DNA from: Pseudomonas frederiksbergensis
Lineage (GTDB): Bacteria; Pseudomonadota; Gammaproteobacteria; Pseudomonadales; Pseudomonadaceae
Reading direction: 5' to 3'
NCBI RefSeq assembly: GCF_003732665.1
Contig: NZ_MOBP01000023.1
Span: forward strand, 1-64,000
Length of the DNA: 64,000 nt
Part shown: piece by piece, positions 25,966-35,458 of the stretch
Position numbering within the stretch: the first letter of the stretch is position 1
How the letters are laid out: each line of letters opens with the position of its first letter
Program-made: the position numbers and the translations under genes
Notes under the pieces: model-generated
Database searches by the model: none
What the model was told of the DNA's origin: nothing
What the model saw: the letters and a program-made list of their open reading frames with translations, nothing else

Positions 25966-27060
25966 ATGAGCAAACTGCGGGTTGGGATTATTTTCGGGGG
26001 CCGTTCGGCGGAGCATGAAGTGTCGCTGCAATCGGCAAAGAACATCGTCGATGCACTGGACCGTTCGCGCTTTGAACCGGTGCTGATCGGCATCGACAAA
26101 CAAGGCCACTGGCACCTCAACGACCCCTCGAACTTCCTGCTCAATCAGGAAAACCCGGCGCTGATTGCCCTCAATCAATCCAATCGCGAACTGGCGGTGG
26201 TGCCGGGCAAGGCCAGTCAGCAATTGGTGGAAACCTCCAGCCAGGAGTTGCTCGGCCACGTCGATGTGATCTTCCCGATCGTCCACGGCACCCTCGGCGA
26301 GGACGGCTGCCTGCAAGGCTTGTTGCGCATGGCGGACTTGCCATTTGTCGGCTCCGATGTGCTGGGTTCGGCGGTGTGCATGGACAAGGACATCAGCAAA
26401 CGCCTGCTGCGTGACGCCGGGATTGCGGTGACCCCTTTTGTGACGCTGAACCGCGCCACTGCTGCGCGCACCGGGTTCGCCGAGGTGCAAGCCAAGCTCG
26501 GCCTGCCGCTGTTCGTCAAACCGGCGAACCAGGGCTCTTCCGTGGGCGTGAGCAAGGTGACCGATGAAGCTGAATACACGGCCGCGATCAACCTGGCCCT
26601 GGACTTCGACGAAAAAGTCCTGATCGAATCCGCCGTCAGCGGTCGCGAGATCGAATGCGCGGTACTTGGCAATGATCAGCCGATTGCCAGTGGTTGCGGC
26701 GAGATCGTGGTGCGCAGCGGTTTTTATTCCTACGACAGTAAATACATCGACGACCAGGCCGCCGAAGTGGTGGTGCCGGCCAACATCAGCGATGAAGCGA
26801 GCGAGCGTATTCGCGCCTTGGCCGTCGAGGCTTTTCAGGTGCTGGGCTGTTCAGGGCTGGCGCGGGTCGACGTGTTCCTGACCGACCGTGGCGAAGTGCT
26901 GATCAACGAGATCAACTCGCTGCCCGGTTTCACCCGCATCAGCATGTACCCCAAGCTGTGGCAGGCCACGGGCATGACCTATAGCGAACTGGTCAGCCGC
27001 TTGATCGATCTGGCGCTGGAAAAGCACCAGGCGCGGCAGGCGTTGAAGATCAGTCGCTAG
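25966..27060 (+). CDS. ddlA: D-alanine--D-alanine ligase (DdlA type)
   Basis: A 364-aa ATP-grasp ligase that joins two D-alanines for peptidoglycan. Visible motifs are the N-terminal GGRSAEHEVSLQSAKN, the HGTLGEDGCLQG loop, ATP-grasp VKPANQGSSVGVSKV and the C-terminal INEINSLPGFTRISMYP with metal-binding Glu/Asn. The length and HGTLGEDG loop fit the DdlA rather than the shorter DdlB form; DdlB normally lies in the division/cell-wall cluster. AGGCA precedes the ATG. A hairpin follows. Confidence 0.93.
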   Translation: MSKLRVGIIFGGRSAEHEVSLQSAKNIVDALDRSRFEPVLIGIDKQGHWHLNDPSNFLLNQENPALIALNQSNRELAVVPGKASQQLVETSSQELLGHVDVIFPIVHGTLGEDGCLQGLLRMADLPFVGSDVLGSAVCMDKDISKRLLRDAGIAVTPFVTLNRATAARTGFAEVQAKLGLPLFVKPANQGSSVGVSKVTDEAEYTAAINLALDFDEKVLIESAVSGREIECAVLGNDQPIASGCGEIVVRSGFYSYDSKYIDDQAAEVVVPANISDEASERIRALAVEAFQVLGCSGLARVDVFLTDRGEVLINEINSLPGFTRISMYPKLWQATGMTYSELVSRLIDLALEKHQARQALKISR

Positions 27061-27123
27061 GCTTGGTAACGATTTACTCCGCGACATCGCCTCTCGGCGC
27101 GCAACTGTCTGGCAGGCAATATC

Positions 27124-27155
27124 AAAAAGGCCTACCTCCCGGTAAGCCTTTTCTC
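27124..27155 (+). terminator. Terminator after ddlA
   Basis: AAAAGGCCTACC and GGTAAGCCTTTT pair with one mismatch around a four-base loop, followed by T-rich sequence. Confidence 0.65.
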
Positions 27156-27170
27156 ATTCCTGCGTAAGAC

Positions 27171-29003
27171 TCAATCCCCCAACGCCTCCCCCTCGCGCCG
27201 CGGATCTGCCCCACCTGCCAGCGAAGCCTTCCCCTGCGCATCCTTGACCCGAACAATCGCCTGGGTGCCGCTGGTCATGTCGATTTCATTCACCACATGC
27301 CCTTTGTCCTTCAACCCCTGAATCAGCACCGGGCTGAATTGCCCTTGTTCCAGTTCGGTCGGGCCGTTGCGGCTGCCGAAGTTCGGCAGGTTGATGGCGG
27401 CTTGCGGGTCGAGGTTCCAGTCGAGCAGGCCGATGGTGGATTTGGCGACGTATTCGATGATTTGCGAGCCGCCCGGGGAGCCGATGGTGGCGAGGAATTC
27501 GCCGCTCTGGCGGTCGAAGATCAGGGTTGGCGCCATGGACGAGCGCGGGCGTTTGCCGGGTTCGACGCGGTTGGCGACTTTTTGCCCGTTCTCTTCGGGG
27601 ATGAATGAGAAGTCGGTCATCTGGTTGTTGAGCATGAAGCCCTGGACCATCAGGTGCGAGCCGAACGCCGATTCGACGGTGGTGGTCATGGACACTGCAC
27701 CGCCTTCGTCATCGACGGCGACCACCTGCGAGGTGGAGATGCGCAGGGGCGAGCGGTCCGGCGCGTAGGCGACTTGAATGCCCGGCGGTGTGCCGGGTTT
27801 GGCCGTGCCCATGCTGCGGTCGCCGATCAGGGCGGCGCGGCTAGCCAGGTAAGCGGGATCTACCAGGCCTTTGACTGGCACGGGCACGAAGTCGGTGTCG
27901 GCCACGTACTGAGCGCGGTCGGCGTAGGCCAGGCGTTCGGCTTCAGAGATCAGGTGCACGGCTTCAGGGGCGGGTTCGATGCCGGCGGGTTTATCAGTCT
28001 TGTGTGGTTTGAGTGGCGCCAGGGCCAGGCGCGGGTCGCGGGTTTCCAGGGCTTGCAGGGTGCCGAGGATCTGCGCCACGGCAATCCCGCCTGACGATGG
28101 TGGCGGCATGCCGCAGACTTGCCAGCGTTTGTAGTCGGTGCACAGCGGCGCCCTTTCTTTGGCCTGGTAGCCTTGCAGATCGTTCAGCGACAGGCTGCCG
28201 GGATTTTTATGACCCTGGACCTTGGCGACGATTTCTTCGGCAACCGGTCCTTTGTACAGCGCGTCCGGTCCTTCGTTGGCGATGCGTTTAAGCACGGCAG
28301 CCAGTGCCGGATTTTTCAGCCGCGTACCGACGGCTTTCGGGCTGCCGTCGGCATTGCGAAAGTACGCCATCATGTCCGGTGAACGCTGCATCGACGAGTC
28401 CGAGGCAATCAACTGGTGCAAGCGCGGCGAGATGGCAAAGCCTTGCTCCGCGAGTTTGATCGCCGGCTCGAACAGCTTCGCCCAGGGCAAATGCCCGTGT
28501 TTCTGATGCGCCAGTTCCAGTGCGCGTAACACCCCCGGCGTCCCCACCGAACGACCGCCAATCTGTGCCTGGGTGAACGGCATCGGTGTGCCGTCGGCTT
28601 GCAGGAAAAGTTTCTCGGTGGCGCCGGACGGAGCGGTTTCCCGACCGTCATACGTGCGCACGGCTTTGCCGTCCCACAGCACGATCAACGCGCCGCCACC
28701 GATACCCGAGGATTGCGGTTCCACCAGGGTCAGCACCGCTTGCATCGCGATGGCCGCATCGATGGCCGAACCACCCTGACGCAACATCTCCCGCCCGGCC
28801 TCGGCCGCCAGCGGGTTGGCCGCTGCCGCCATGTGTTTCGAAGCATGGCGGGTTTGCAGGTCGGTGCGATAACCCGAGGCGGCTTCTGGCGCGATGGGCA
28901 GCGTTGAAGCCGGAGGGGCATTGCACGCGGCGAGGGTCAGCGCGGTGGCGATCAGCGACAGGGCTGACAGGCGATAGCGGCTCAAGTGGAAGGCTGGGAA
29001 CAC
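27171..29003 (-). CDS. ggt: Gamma-glutamyltransferase, periplasmic lipoprotein
   Basis: A 610-aa Ntn-hydrolase precursor that cleaves glutathione and other gamma-glutamyl compounds after self-processing into two subunits. The signal ends in a lipobox (TLAAC, Cys27), so it is probably lipidated. The processing nucleophile is Thr424, in ISTSQVVAVD, where the E. coli sequence has TTHYSVVD; cleavage before it gives subunits of about 42 and 20 kDa. The oxyanion/substrate region GSHLMVQGFMLNNQMTDFSF follows. The start is GTG 29003, with GGAG about 10 bases upstream. Neighbours on both sides are unrelated. Confidence 0.92.
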   Translation of the reverse strand: MFPAFHLSRYRLSALSLIATALTLAACNAPPASTLPIAPEAASGYRTDLQTRHASKHMAAAANPLAAEAGREMLRQGGSAIDAAIAMQAVLTLVEPQSSGIGGGALIVLWDGKAVRTYDGRETAPSGATEKLFLQADGTPMPFTQAQIGGRSVGTPGVLRALELAHQKHGHLPWAKLFEPAIKLAEQGFAISPRLHQLIASDSSMQRSPDMMAYFRNADGSPKAVGTRLKNPALAAVLKRIANEGPDALYKGPVAEEIVAKVQGHKNPGSLSLNDLQGYQAKERAPLCTDYKRWQVCGMPPPSSGGIAVAQILGTLQALETRDPRLALAPLKPHKTDKPAGIEPAPEAVHLISEAERLAYADRAQYVADTDFVPVPVKGLVDPAYLASRAALIGDRSMGTAKPGTPPGIQVAYAPDRSPLRISTSQVVAVDDEGGAVSMTTTVESAFGSHLMVQGFMLNNQMTDFSFIPEENGQKVANRVEPGKRPRSSMAPTLIFDRQSGEFLATIGSPGGSQIIEYVAKSTIGLLDWNLDPQAAINLPNFGSRNGPTELEQGQFSPVLIQGLKDKGHVVNEIDMTSGTQAIVRVKDAQGKASLAGGADPRREGEALGD

Positions 29004-29169
29004 GTGGGGGCACTCCGTCCGTGGGAAAAAGGTTTGGGGACTTTATCGACCGACAAGGTACGACGCAAACCGCGTCCGAGCGCCACAACGTTTTTATCCT
29101 TCATGAGTTGGCGAATTTTCTGTAGGGTCGAGAGCAACACAGCGGCCAGAAAACCTACAAGAGGCACAC

Positions 29170-30279
29170 ATGCAGACTGAGTTTCCTACCCAGCCAAGTT
29201 ACCGTGGCCAACGTGAACAATTTCTCGCGGCGGCCACTGCTGCCGGAGCGACATTGACCGCGTATCCGCATCCACTCACAGGGCCGTTCGGTGAACCGTT
29301 GAGCACCGATGTGGCGGTAATCGGTGATCCGAAGGCCAAGCGTTTGTTGATCGCGTTGAGCGGCACCCACGGGGTCGAAGGCTTCTATGGCTCGGGATGC
29401 CAGATCAAGTGGTTGCAGGATCTGGGCAAGCGTTCACTACCGGCGGATGTGGCGGTGGTGGTAATCCATCTGATCAACCCGTGGGGCACGGCGTGGTTGC
29501 GTCGGGTCAACGAAGACAACATCGACCTCAACCGCAACCACCTGAACTACGAACAACCATTGCCGGACAACCAGGCCTACGCGTCGCTGCATGAAATCTA
29601 TGCTTGCACGCAGCTGAACGGACCCGAGCGTGATCGCGCCGATGCCTTGCTCGATGCGCAAATCAATGAACACGGATGGCCGGCAGTGATGTCGATTGTC
29701 GAGGGCGGCCAGCACAGTCATCCCGATGGCTTGTTCTATGGCGGTTTGGCGCCGAGCTGGTCGAACCGCACGTTGCACCAGATCATTCAGAAACACATCG
29801 CCCATGCTGACGTCGCCATGTGCTTCGACTTGCACACCGGCGCCGGTGAATACGGTCATCCGATGCTGCTGACTATCACCGAAGCGGCGTACCCGGCGCT
29901 GGACGATGCCCAGGCGATTTACGGCCCATGGCTCTACACTCTGCACACCGGCGCCAACACCACGAGCGAAACCGGCGTGGCCGCGACCGCCACCGGCTAC
30001 ACCTCGCAAGCGCTGCTCAATGCCTTGCCGAACGTGCGGCTGATGCCATTTGTGATCGAGTGCGGGACGTATCCAGGTGCGGCGGTTCATCGACATCTGC
30101 GCGATGACCACTGGTTGCATCTGCATGGCAATCCGAGTGATGCGGTCGGGCGCGGGATCAAGCTCAATCTGCTGGAGCAGTTTTATCCTGCGGACCCTGA
30201 TTGGCAGGCCATGGTGTGGCTGCGCACCTGGCAGATTTGGGAGCGAGGTTTGTCCGCGTTATCGACGATGCATGCCTGA
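29170..30279 (+). CDS. DUF2817 family, zinc carboxypeptidase-like protein
   Basis: A 369-aa protein of the DUF2817 family, related to M14 zinc carboxypeptidases. A His-x-x-Glu metal motif is present (GTHGVEGFYGS, about residues 64-74), with a DLNRN segment, a third histidine in FDLHTGAGEYGHP and a candidate catalytic Glu in IECGTYPG (about 298-305). No signal peptide is seen, so it is probably cytoplasmic. The peptide substrate is unknown. It begins about 165 bp from ggt and is transcribed divergently, followed by a hairpin. Confidence 0.83.
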   Translation: MQTEFPTQPSYRGQREQFLAAATAAGATLTAYPHPLTGPFGEPLSTDVAVIGDPKAKRLLIALSGTHGVEGFYGSGCQIKWLQDLGKRSLPADVAVVVIHLINPWGTAWLRRVNEDNIDLNRNHLNYEQPLPDNQAYASLHEIYACTQLNGPERDRADALLDAQINEHGWPAVMSIVEGGQHSHPDGLFYGGLAPSWSNRTLHQIIQKHIAHADVAMCFDLHTGAGEYGHPMLLTITEAAYPALDDAQAIYGPWLYTLHTGANTTSETGVAATATGYTSQALLNALPNVRLMPFVIECGTYPGAAVHRHLRDDHWLHLHGNPSDAVGRGIKLNLLEQFYPADPDWQAMVWLRTWQIWERGLSALSTMHA

Positions 30280-30304
30280 CGGGGCGGGCACTTTTCTCGA
30301 GGCA

Positions 30305-30341
30305 TAAAAAAACGGCCTACCTTTCGGTAAGCCGTTTTTAG
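30305..30341 (+). terminator. Terminator after the DUF2817 gene
   Basis: AAAAACGGCCTACC and GGTAAGCCGTTTTT form a stem with one mismatch and a TTTC loop, just before the opposing tRNA gene. Confidence 0.75.
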
Positions 30342-30345
30342 TACT

Positions 30346-30422
30346 TGGTGGCTACACAGGGACTTGAACCCCGGACCCCAGCATTATGAATGCTATGCTC
30401 TAACCAACTGAGCTATGTAGCC
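30346..30422 (-). tRNA. tRNA-Met (elongator, CAT anticodon)
   Basis: A 77-nt tRNA including encoded CCA. Acceptor arms GGCTACA and TGTAGCC pair perfectly, the T-loop GGTTCAAGTCC is present, and the anticodon loop TTCATAA carries CAT. It is close to E. coli elongator tRNA-Met (same acceptor design) rather than the initiator, whose acceptor has an unpaired first base. Confidence 0.97.
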
Positions 30423-30433
30423 AAGTGGCGCGC

Positions 30434-30462
30434 ATTATTCACCGGTAATGCAGATGCGTCAA
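30434..30462 (-). promoter_or_regulatory. Sigma-70 promoter of tRNA-Met
   Basis: Read on the minus strand: TTGACG (-35, at 30457-30462), 17-base spacer, AATAAT (-10, at 30434-30439), then a GC-rich discriminator GCGCGCC, as in stringently controlled stable-RNA promoters. The transcript would start a few bases before the mature tRNA. Confidence 0.75.
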
Positions 30463-30538
30463 GCGTAAATCTAAAATATTTCTCTACACTTTCAACCGCT
30501 TATCGTCCTGAGCCGAAAAACCGGCGCGGGGCAGGGCG

Positions 30539-32596
30539 TCAACTGAGCTGAAATCTCCCGGTATTCGCGCTCAAGGCCTTGCTGCCCTGGCTCAAGGTGT
30601 CTGCCGCGAGGTTCACCGCCCGTGCGCCTTCCAGCAACCTGACGGCGGCCTGATCGACCTGCTGGATGTTGCCGCTGACCTCATCGGCGGTGCTCGCCTG
30701 CTCTTCGACGGCGGTGGCGATTTGCGCCAGAGTGTCGGTGACGCTCTGCACGGCGCTGGCGATTTCCCCCAGGCGTTGACCGAGGCCCGTGACGGCTTCG
30801 GCGTCGGACTGAGCCTGGCCGCAGGCCGCTTCCATCAAGCTCACCGCTTCGTTCACCGTGTTGCGCAGGCTGTCGACAGTACCGGCAATCTGCGCCGTGG
30901 ACGATTGCGTGCGCTGTGACAGACTGCGCACCTCATCGGCCACCACGGCAAAGCCGCGACCTTGTTCACCCGCCCGCGCTGCTTCGATCGCAGCGTTGAG
31001 TGCCAACAGGTTGGTTTGCTCGGCCACACCGCGAATGGTGTCGACCACCAGTTGAATCTGCTGTCCTTGCTCGCTGACCCGACCCAATGCCGCCGCCGTG
31101 TCGTTGAGGCGCTGATTGAGCTGTTGAATGCTCGCCGTGGTGCGTTGGCTGTCGCGGCTGCTGTCGGCGGCGATGCGCTGCGTGTGCTGGGCGCTGCCGG
31201 ACGCTTGTTCGCAGCTCTGGGCGACCCCTTGGGAGGTGGCGGCCAGTTGCGTGGCAGCCGCGGCGATCTGGCTGATTTGAATCTGCTGGGCCTCGACTTC
31301 GCCCAATGCGCCGCTGGAATGATCGTTGAGGGTGCGCACGGCGTTGCTCAGTTGCAAGGTTTCGTGATCGACCCCGAGCAAACTGTTGCGCAGTTGCACC
31401 ACCGCGACGTTGAGCGCGGTACTGATTGCCGCCAATTCGTCGCGACCTTGCACCGGCACTTGCAGGCTCAGGTTGCCGTCACGCAAGGCTTCGGCCAGCA
31501 CGGTGATGCCACTGGCGCTGCGGCGGATCGAAGCCTGCAAACACACGAACAGATAGAGCGCGGCCAGCAACAGGCAACCGAAGATCGTCGCCACCAGGAT
31601 GAACTGGCGGATGGCCGAGGTGTGGTAATAATCCAGACGTTGATCCAGCGACACCAGGGATTGCTGGCGCAGGGAGGCGAGGTCGGTCAGCAGCGAGTCG
31701 AGATTACGTTCGAAGTCGTCCGGCTTGAGGTTGATGCTGCCGCCAAACACGCCGTCGTCGAGGACTTTCAAGGTCCCATCGAGATGCTTGAGGCTGTCAT
31801 GGTATTGCCCGGCCCAGGTTTGCAGGGCGCTGGGCAGGCGCGCTTCCAGCAGGCTCGCGGTTTTCACAAGCTGCTCACGGGCATCACCGATGCGACCGCG
31901 CAAGTCCCGCAGTTGCAGGCGACTTTGCAAGGTGAACTGCCCGGACACCACCGACGCCTGGCCGACCGCTGCGAGGCGTCCGACCCGTTCGATCAGGTCC
32001 GGCGCGTGCTGCGTGGAAATCTGCGTCAGCAAATAGGTTTCCAGCCAGGGTGCCAGGGTCAGGCGATTGTCCATGGCGATTTGTTCGCGCAAGGCTTGCA
32101 GGGCGCTCAAGGCATTGGTGAAGCGATCATAACCGTCCGGCCACCAGCCGACGCCGCTGAGGCTTTTCGAATCGAGGCCATTCAGGGCGGTTTGCAGCGC
32201 TTGGTAACGGGTCAGGGTTTCACCCTCGGCGCCTTCGGTTTTCAGGGCATCGCCCAGCTCCGAGGTGGCTTGGGCGACGGCGGGTTGCACGGCGTCGAAA
32301 GCGCCCATGGCGGCGATGGTGGCCGGTGTCGGCTGGCGATTGGTTTCGGTGGCGCGCCAACGGGCGGCGCGGTCACGCTGGGCGGCGAGCAGGTTGTCCA
32401 GCGCATCCAGGGCCAGCAGTTGACGAACCCCGGCACGTTCGCCGGATATGAGCTGCAGTTTGTCCCGATAATCCTGGCCGATCATCCACAGACTGCCGCC
32501 CAGCGGCAGGATGAACAGCAGAAACAGCAGCTGAAATTTGCGTGCGAAGCCAAAACGCCCCAGCAGCCCGATCCCCGGTGATAAAAAAGCCTGCAT
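30539..32596 (-). CDS. Membrane-bound methyl-accepting chemotaxis protein
   Basis: A 685-aa chemoreceptor. The start ATG 32596 has AGGAG about nine bases upstream and puts a membrane segment (about residues 20-40) near the N-terminus; a longer in-frame start at 32983 is not supported. A periplasmic helical sensor domain of about 290 residues with no recognised ligand motif is followed by a second membrane segment near residues 332-354 and a HAMP domain. The signalling domain carries VAEQTNLLALNAAIEAARAG and GRGFAVVADEVRSL. Ligand unknown. It is divergent from the Fsr-type exporter. Confidence 0.87.
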   Translation of the reverse strand: MQAFLSPGIGLLGRFGFARKFQLLFLLFILPLGGSLWMIGQDYRDKLQLISGERAGVRQLLALDALDNLLAAQRDRAARWRATETNRQPTPATIAAMGAFDAVQPAVAQATSELGDALKTEGAEGETLTRYQALQTALNGLDSKSLSGVGWWPDGYDRFTNALSALQALREQIAMDNRLTLAPWLETYLLTQISTQHAPDLIERVGRLAAVGQASVVSGQFTLQSRLQLRDLRGRIGDAREQLVKTASLLEARLPSALQTWAGQYHDSLKHLDGTLKVLDDGVFGGSINLKPDDFERNLDSLLTDLASLRQQSLVSLDQRLDYYHTSAIRQFILVATIFGCLLLAALYLFVCLQASIRRSASGITVLAEALRDGNLSLQVPVQGRDELAAISTALNVAVVQLRNSLLGVDHETLQLSNAVRTLNDHSSGALGEVEAQQIQISQIAAAATQLAATSQGVAQSCEQASGSAQHTQRIAADSSRDSQRTTASIQQLNQRLNDTAAALGRVSEQGQQIQLVVDTIRGVAEQTNLLALNAAIEAARAGEQGRGFAVVADEVRSLSQRTQSSTAQIAGTVDSLRNTVNEAVSLMEAACGQAQSDAEAVTGLGQRLGEIASAVQSVTDTLAQIATAVEEQASTADEVSGNIQQVDQAAVRLLEGARAVNLAADTLSQGSKALSANTGRFQLS

Positions 32597-32929
32597 GCCC
32601 CATGACTCCTCTGGACACCACGCACCATTAGCGTGCGTCGTGATCGTTGCGACCGCGACTTGTGCCCTTTTAAAAGGCCTCGAAAGTTCACCCTCGCCAG
32701 CTCTGTAGGCCGACTCTGTAGCGAAACTTCCCATTCTCGATCCCCTTTGTAAGGGGGCCGCGTTGAAGGGGATAAACAAGGCAAGATTTAGACCATGGCG
32801 TTGCGCTATCACCCACTCTTCGATGAACGTTAAGGTCGTTAGCTGGCTAAGGGGATGGCGCTGCTGCACTGAAAAATGGCACATTGACGCACCTGCCCGT
32901 GTGCACCCATCTGTAGTACGGAAATCCCC
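32597..32929. other. Intergenic region between the chemoreceptor and Fsr-type gene
   Basis: About 330 bp without a supported gene. It contains two short palindromes, CCTTTTAAAAGG near 32666 and CCCCTTTGTAAGGGG near 32751, and must hold divergent promoters for the chemoreceptor and the exporter. I cannot place the promoters with confidence. Confidence 0.5.
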
Positions 32930-34147
32930 ATGGCTATCAGCAATGCCCAGACCGGCAGTACGCCGGCGTCCGCGACTCCCCAAAGCAGTCCATTAGTCAT
33001 GCGCATCATCGGCGCCGTCGCGCTGGCGCACTTGATCAACGACCTGATTCAGTCGGTGTTGCCGTCGATTTATCCGATGCTCAAGGCCAACTATGGCCTG
33101 ACGTTTACCCAGGTCGGTTTGATTACCCTGACGTTCCAGCTGACCGCTTCGCTGTTGCAGCCGTGGGTCGGTTACTACACCGATCGCCATCCCAAGCCAT
33201 GGCTGTTACCGGCCGGGACGGTGTGCACATTGATCGGCATTTTAATGATGTCGGAAGTGGGCAGCTTCCCGATGATTCTGCTGGCCGCCGGGTTGATCGG
33301 CATCGGCTCTTCGACCTTTCACCCGGAAGCTTCTCGCGTGGCGCGACTGGCCTCGGGCGGGCGGTTTGGCCTGGCGCAATCGACCTTCCAGGTTGGCGGT
33401 AACGCGGGCTCGGCCTTCGGTCCCTTGCTGGCCGCAGCGATCATCATTCCCTACGGTCAGGGGCATGTCGCGTGGTTCGGGCTGTTCGCGGTGTTTGCGT
33501 TGTTCGTGCTCTATCGCATCAGCCGCTGGTACGCCAACCACTTGAACCTGTTCAAGCTCAAGCAAGGCCAGGCGGCGACCCACGGTTTGTCGAAAAACCG
33601 AGTGATCAGCGCGCTGGTGGTACTGGGCTTGCTGGTGTTCTCCAAGTATTTCTACATGGCCAGTTTCACCAGTTACTTCACCTTCTACCTGATCGAGAAA
33701 TTCGACCTGTCGGTGGCCAGTTCGCAACTGCACCTGTTCCTGTTCCTGGGCGCGGTGGCGGCGGGGACCTTCTTCGGTGGGCCGATTGGCGACAAGATCG
33801 GGCGTAAGGCGGTGATCTGGTTCTCGATCCTCGGCGTGGCGCCGTTCACCTTGATCCTGCCCCATGTCGACCTGTTCTGGACCAGCATTCTCAGCGTGGT
33901 CATCGGCTTCATCCTGGCCTCGGCGTTTTCCGCCATCGTGGTGTACGCGCAGGAGTTGGTGCCGGGCAATGTCGGGATGATTGCCGGGGTGTTCTTTGGT
34001 TTGATGTTTGGTTTCGGCGGGATTGGCGCGGCGCTGCTGGGGCATTTGGCGGACGTGCACGGGATTGAATACGTGTATTTCCTGTGTTCGTTCCTGCCGC
34101 TGTTTGGCGTACTGGCGATCTTCCTGCCGAGAACCAAAAAGGCCTGA
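32930..34147 (+). CDS. fsr: Fosmidomycin-resistance-type MFS exporter
   Basis: A 405-aa major facilitator with about 12 membrane segments, matching the Fsr family: VALAHLINDLIQSVLPSIYP in helix 1, DRHPKPWLLPAG in loop 2-3 and GSSTFHPEASRVARLASGGR in helix 4/5. The HPEASR motif is characteristic of this group. It is expected to export fosmidomycin-like or other small compounds. ATG 32930 starts after a reasonable spacer and keeps the first helix intact. No regulator is adjacent. Confidence 0.85.
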   Translation: MAISNAQTGSTPASATPQSSPLVMRIIGAVALAHLINDLIQSVLPSIYPMLKANYGLTFTQVGLITLTFQLTASLLQPWVGYYTDRHPKPWLLPAGTVCTLIGILMMSEVGSFPMILLAAGLIGIGSSTFHPEASRVARLASGGRFGLAQSTFQVGGNAGSAFGPLLAAAIIIPYGQGHVAWFGLFAVFALFVLYRISRWYANHLNLFKLKQGQAATHGLSKNRVISALVVLGLLVFSKYFYMASFTSYFTFYLIEKFDLSVASSQLHLFLFLGAVAAGTFFGGPIGDKIGRKAVIWFSILGVAPFTLILPHVDLFWTSILSVVIGFILASAFSAIVVYAQELVPGNVGMIAGVFFGLMFGFGGIGAALLGHLADVHGIEYVYFLCSFLPLFGVLAIFLPRTKKA

Positions 34148-34162
34148 CCTAACATCAATCCC

Positions 34163-34256
34163 CCTGTGGGAGCGGGCTTGCTCGCGAAAGCGGTGTGTCA
34201 GCCAACAGTGATGTTGAAGCTGATGGCCCCTTCGCGAGCAAGCCCGCTCCCACAGG
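34163..34256. repeat. REP inverted pair (BIME)
   Basis: CCTGTGGGAGCGGGCTTGCT and its reverse complement form arms of about 26 bases around a loop of about 40 bases, following the fsr-type gene. Confidence 0.9.
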
Positions 34257-34293
34257 TGTTCGGTGGTGTGGCGGGTAAAACATTGAGGCACAA

Positions 34294-34324
34294 AAAAGCC
34301 GCGTATCAAACGCGGCTTTTTGTT
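34294..34324. terminator. Terminator between the fsr-type gene and ychF
   Basis: AAAAGCCGCG and CGCGGCTTTT with a 7-base loop, A-rich before and T-rich after, so it can act for both convergent genes. Confidence 0.8.
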
Positions 34325-34335
34325 GCTGGCTGTTT

Positions 34336-35436
34336 TTAAACGTTGAAACGGAAGTGCATCACGTCGCCGTCTTTCACGATGTAGTCCTTGCCTTCCAGAC
34401 GCCATTTACCGGCTTCTTTGGTGCCGGCTTCGCCCTTGTACTGGATGAAGTCGTCATAGGCGATGACTTCGGCGCGGATGAAGCCTTTTTCGAAGTCGGT
34501 GTGGATCACGCCAGCGGCTTGTGGTGCGGTGGCACCGACGCGTACGGTCCAGGCGCGGACTTCTTCGACACCGGCGGTGAAGTAGGTCTGCAGGTGCAGC
34601 ATCTCGTAGCCGGCGCGGATCACGCGGTTCAGGCCAGGCTCTTCGAGGCCCAGGGCTTCGAGGAACATGTCTTTCTCTTCGCCGTCTTCCAGCTCGGCGA
34701 TTTCGGCTTCGATCTTGTTGCAGACCGGAACCACCATGGCGCCTTCTTCTTCGGCAATGGCCTTGACGATGTCCAGCAGCGGGTTGTTCTCGAAACCGTC
34801 TTCAGCGACGTTGGCGATGTACATGACCGGTTTGGTCGTCAGCAGGTGGAAGCCACGAACCACGGCCTTGTCGTCGGCGCCCATGTTCTTCATCAGGGTG
34901 CGCGCAGGCTTGCCGAGTGTGAAGTGAGCGATCAACTGCTCCAGCAGGCCTTTCTGGACCACGGCGTCCTTGTCGCCACCCTTGGCGTTGCGGGTGACTT
35001 TCTGCAGTTGCTTCTCGCAGCTGTCGAGGTCGGCGAAGATCAGTTCCAGGTCGATGATTTCGATGTCGCGTTTCGGGTCGACGCTGTTGGAGACGTGAAT
35101 CACGTTCTCGTCTTCGAAGCAGCGGACTACGTGGGCGATGGCATCGGTTTCACGGATGTTGGCGAGGAACTTGTTGCCCAGGCCTTCACCTTTGGAGGCG
35201 CCGGCAACCAGGCCAGCGATGTCGACGAATTCCATGGTGGTCGGCAGGATGCGCTTTGGATTGACGATGGCCGCCAGGGCTTCCAGGCGTGGATCCGGCA
35301 TCGGCACGATACCGGTGTTCGGCTCGATGGTGCAGAAGGGGAAGTTCTCGGCCGCGATCCCGGATTTGGTCAGGGCGTTGAATAGGGTGGACTTGCCGAC
35401 GTTAGGCAGGCCGACGATGCCGCAATTGAATCCCAT
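34336..35436 (-). CDS. ychF: YchF, Obg-family redox-regulated ATPase
   Basis: A 366-aa P-loop protein with G1 motif GLPNVGKST (about residues 8-16), a DIAGLVAGAS G3 region, and NKIE in place of the usual NKxD, the substitution that makes YchF prefer ATP over GTP. The C-terminal TGS-like domain ends VKDGDVMHFRFNV. It binds ribosomes and affects stress responses. It lies last in the minus-strand block after pth, with 22 bases between them. Confidence 0.95.
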   Translation of the reverse strand: MGFNCGIVGLPNVGKSTLFNALTKSGIAAENFPFCTIEPNTGIVPMPDPRLEALAAIVNPKRILPTTMEFVDIAGLVAGASKGEGLGNKFLANIRETDAIAHVVRCFEDENVIHVSNSVDPKRDIEIIDLELIFADLDSCEKQLQKVTRNAKGGDKDAVVQKGLLEQLIAHFTLGKPARTLMKNMGADDKAVVRGFHLLTTKPVMYIANVAEDGFENNPLLDIVKAIAEEEGAMVVPVCNKIEAEIAELEDGEEKDMFLEALGLEEPGLNRVIRAGYEMLHLQTYFTAGVEEVRAWTVRVGATAPQAAGVIHTDFEKGFIRAEVIAYDDFIQYKGEAGTKEAGKWRLEGKDYIVKDGDVMHFRFNV

Positions 35437-35458
35437 GGTGTATCCCCTCGGATTAGAG

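Noticed and set aside
30962..32581. 539-aa antisense frame opposite the chemoreceptor
   Set aside because: The chemoreceptor has clear membrane segments and a signalling tip; the antisense product is Gln/Arg/Gly-rich without motifs.
32876..32893. Possible sigma-54 promoter (TGGCAC ... GCA) ahead of the fsr-type gene
   Set aside because: The -24 element matches, but the -12 part lacks TTGC at the correct spacing.
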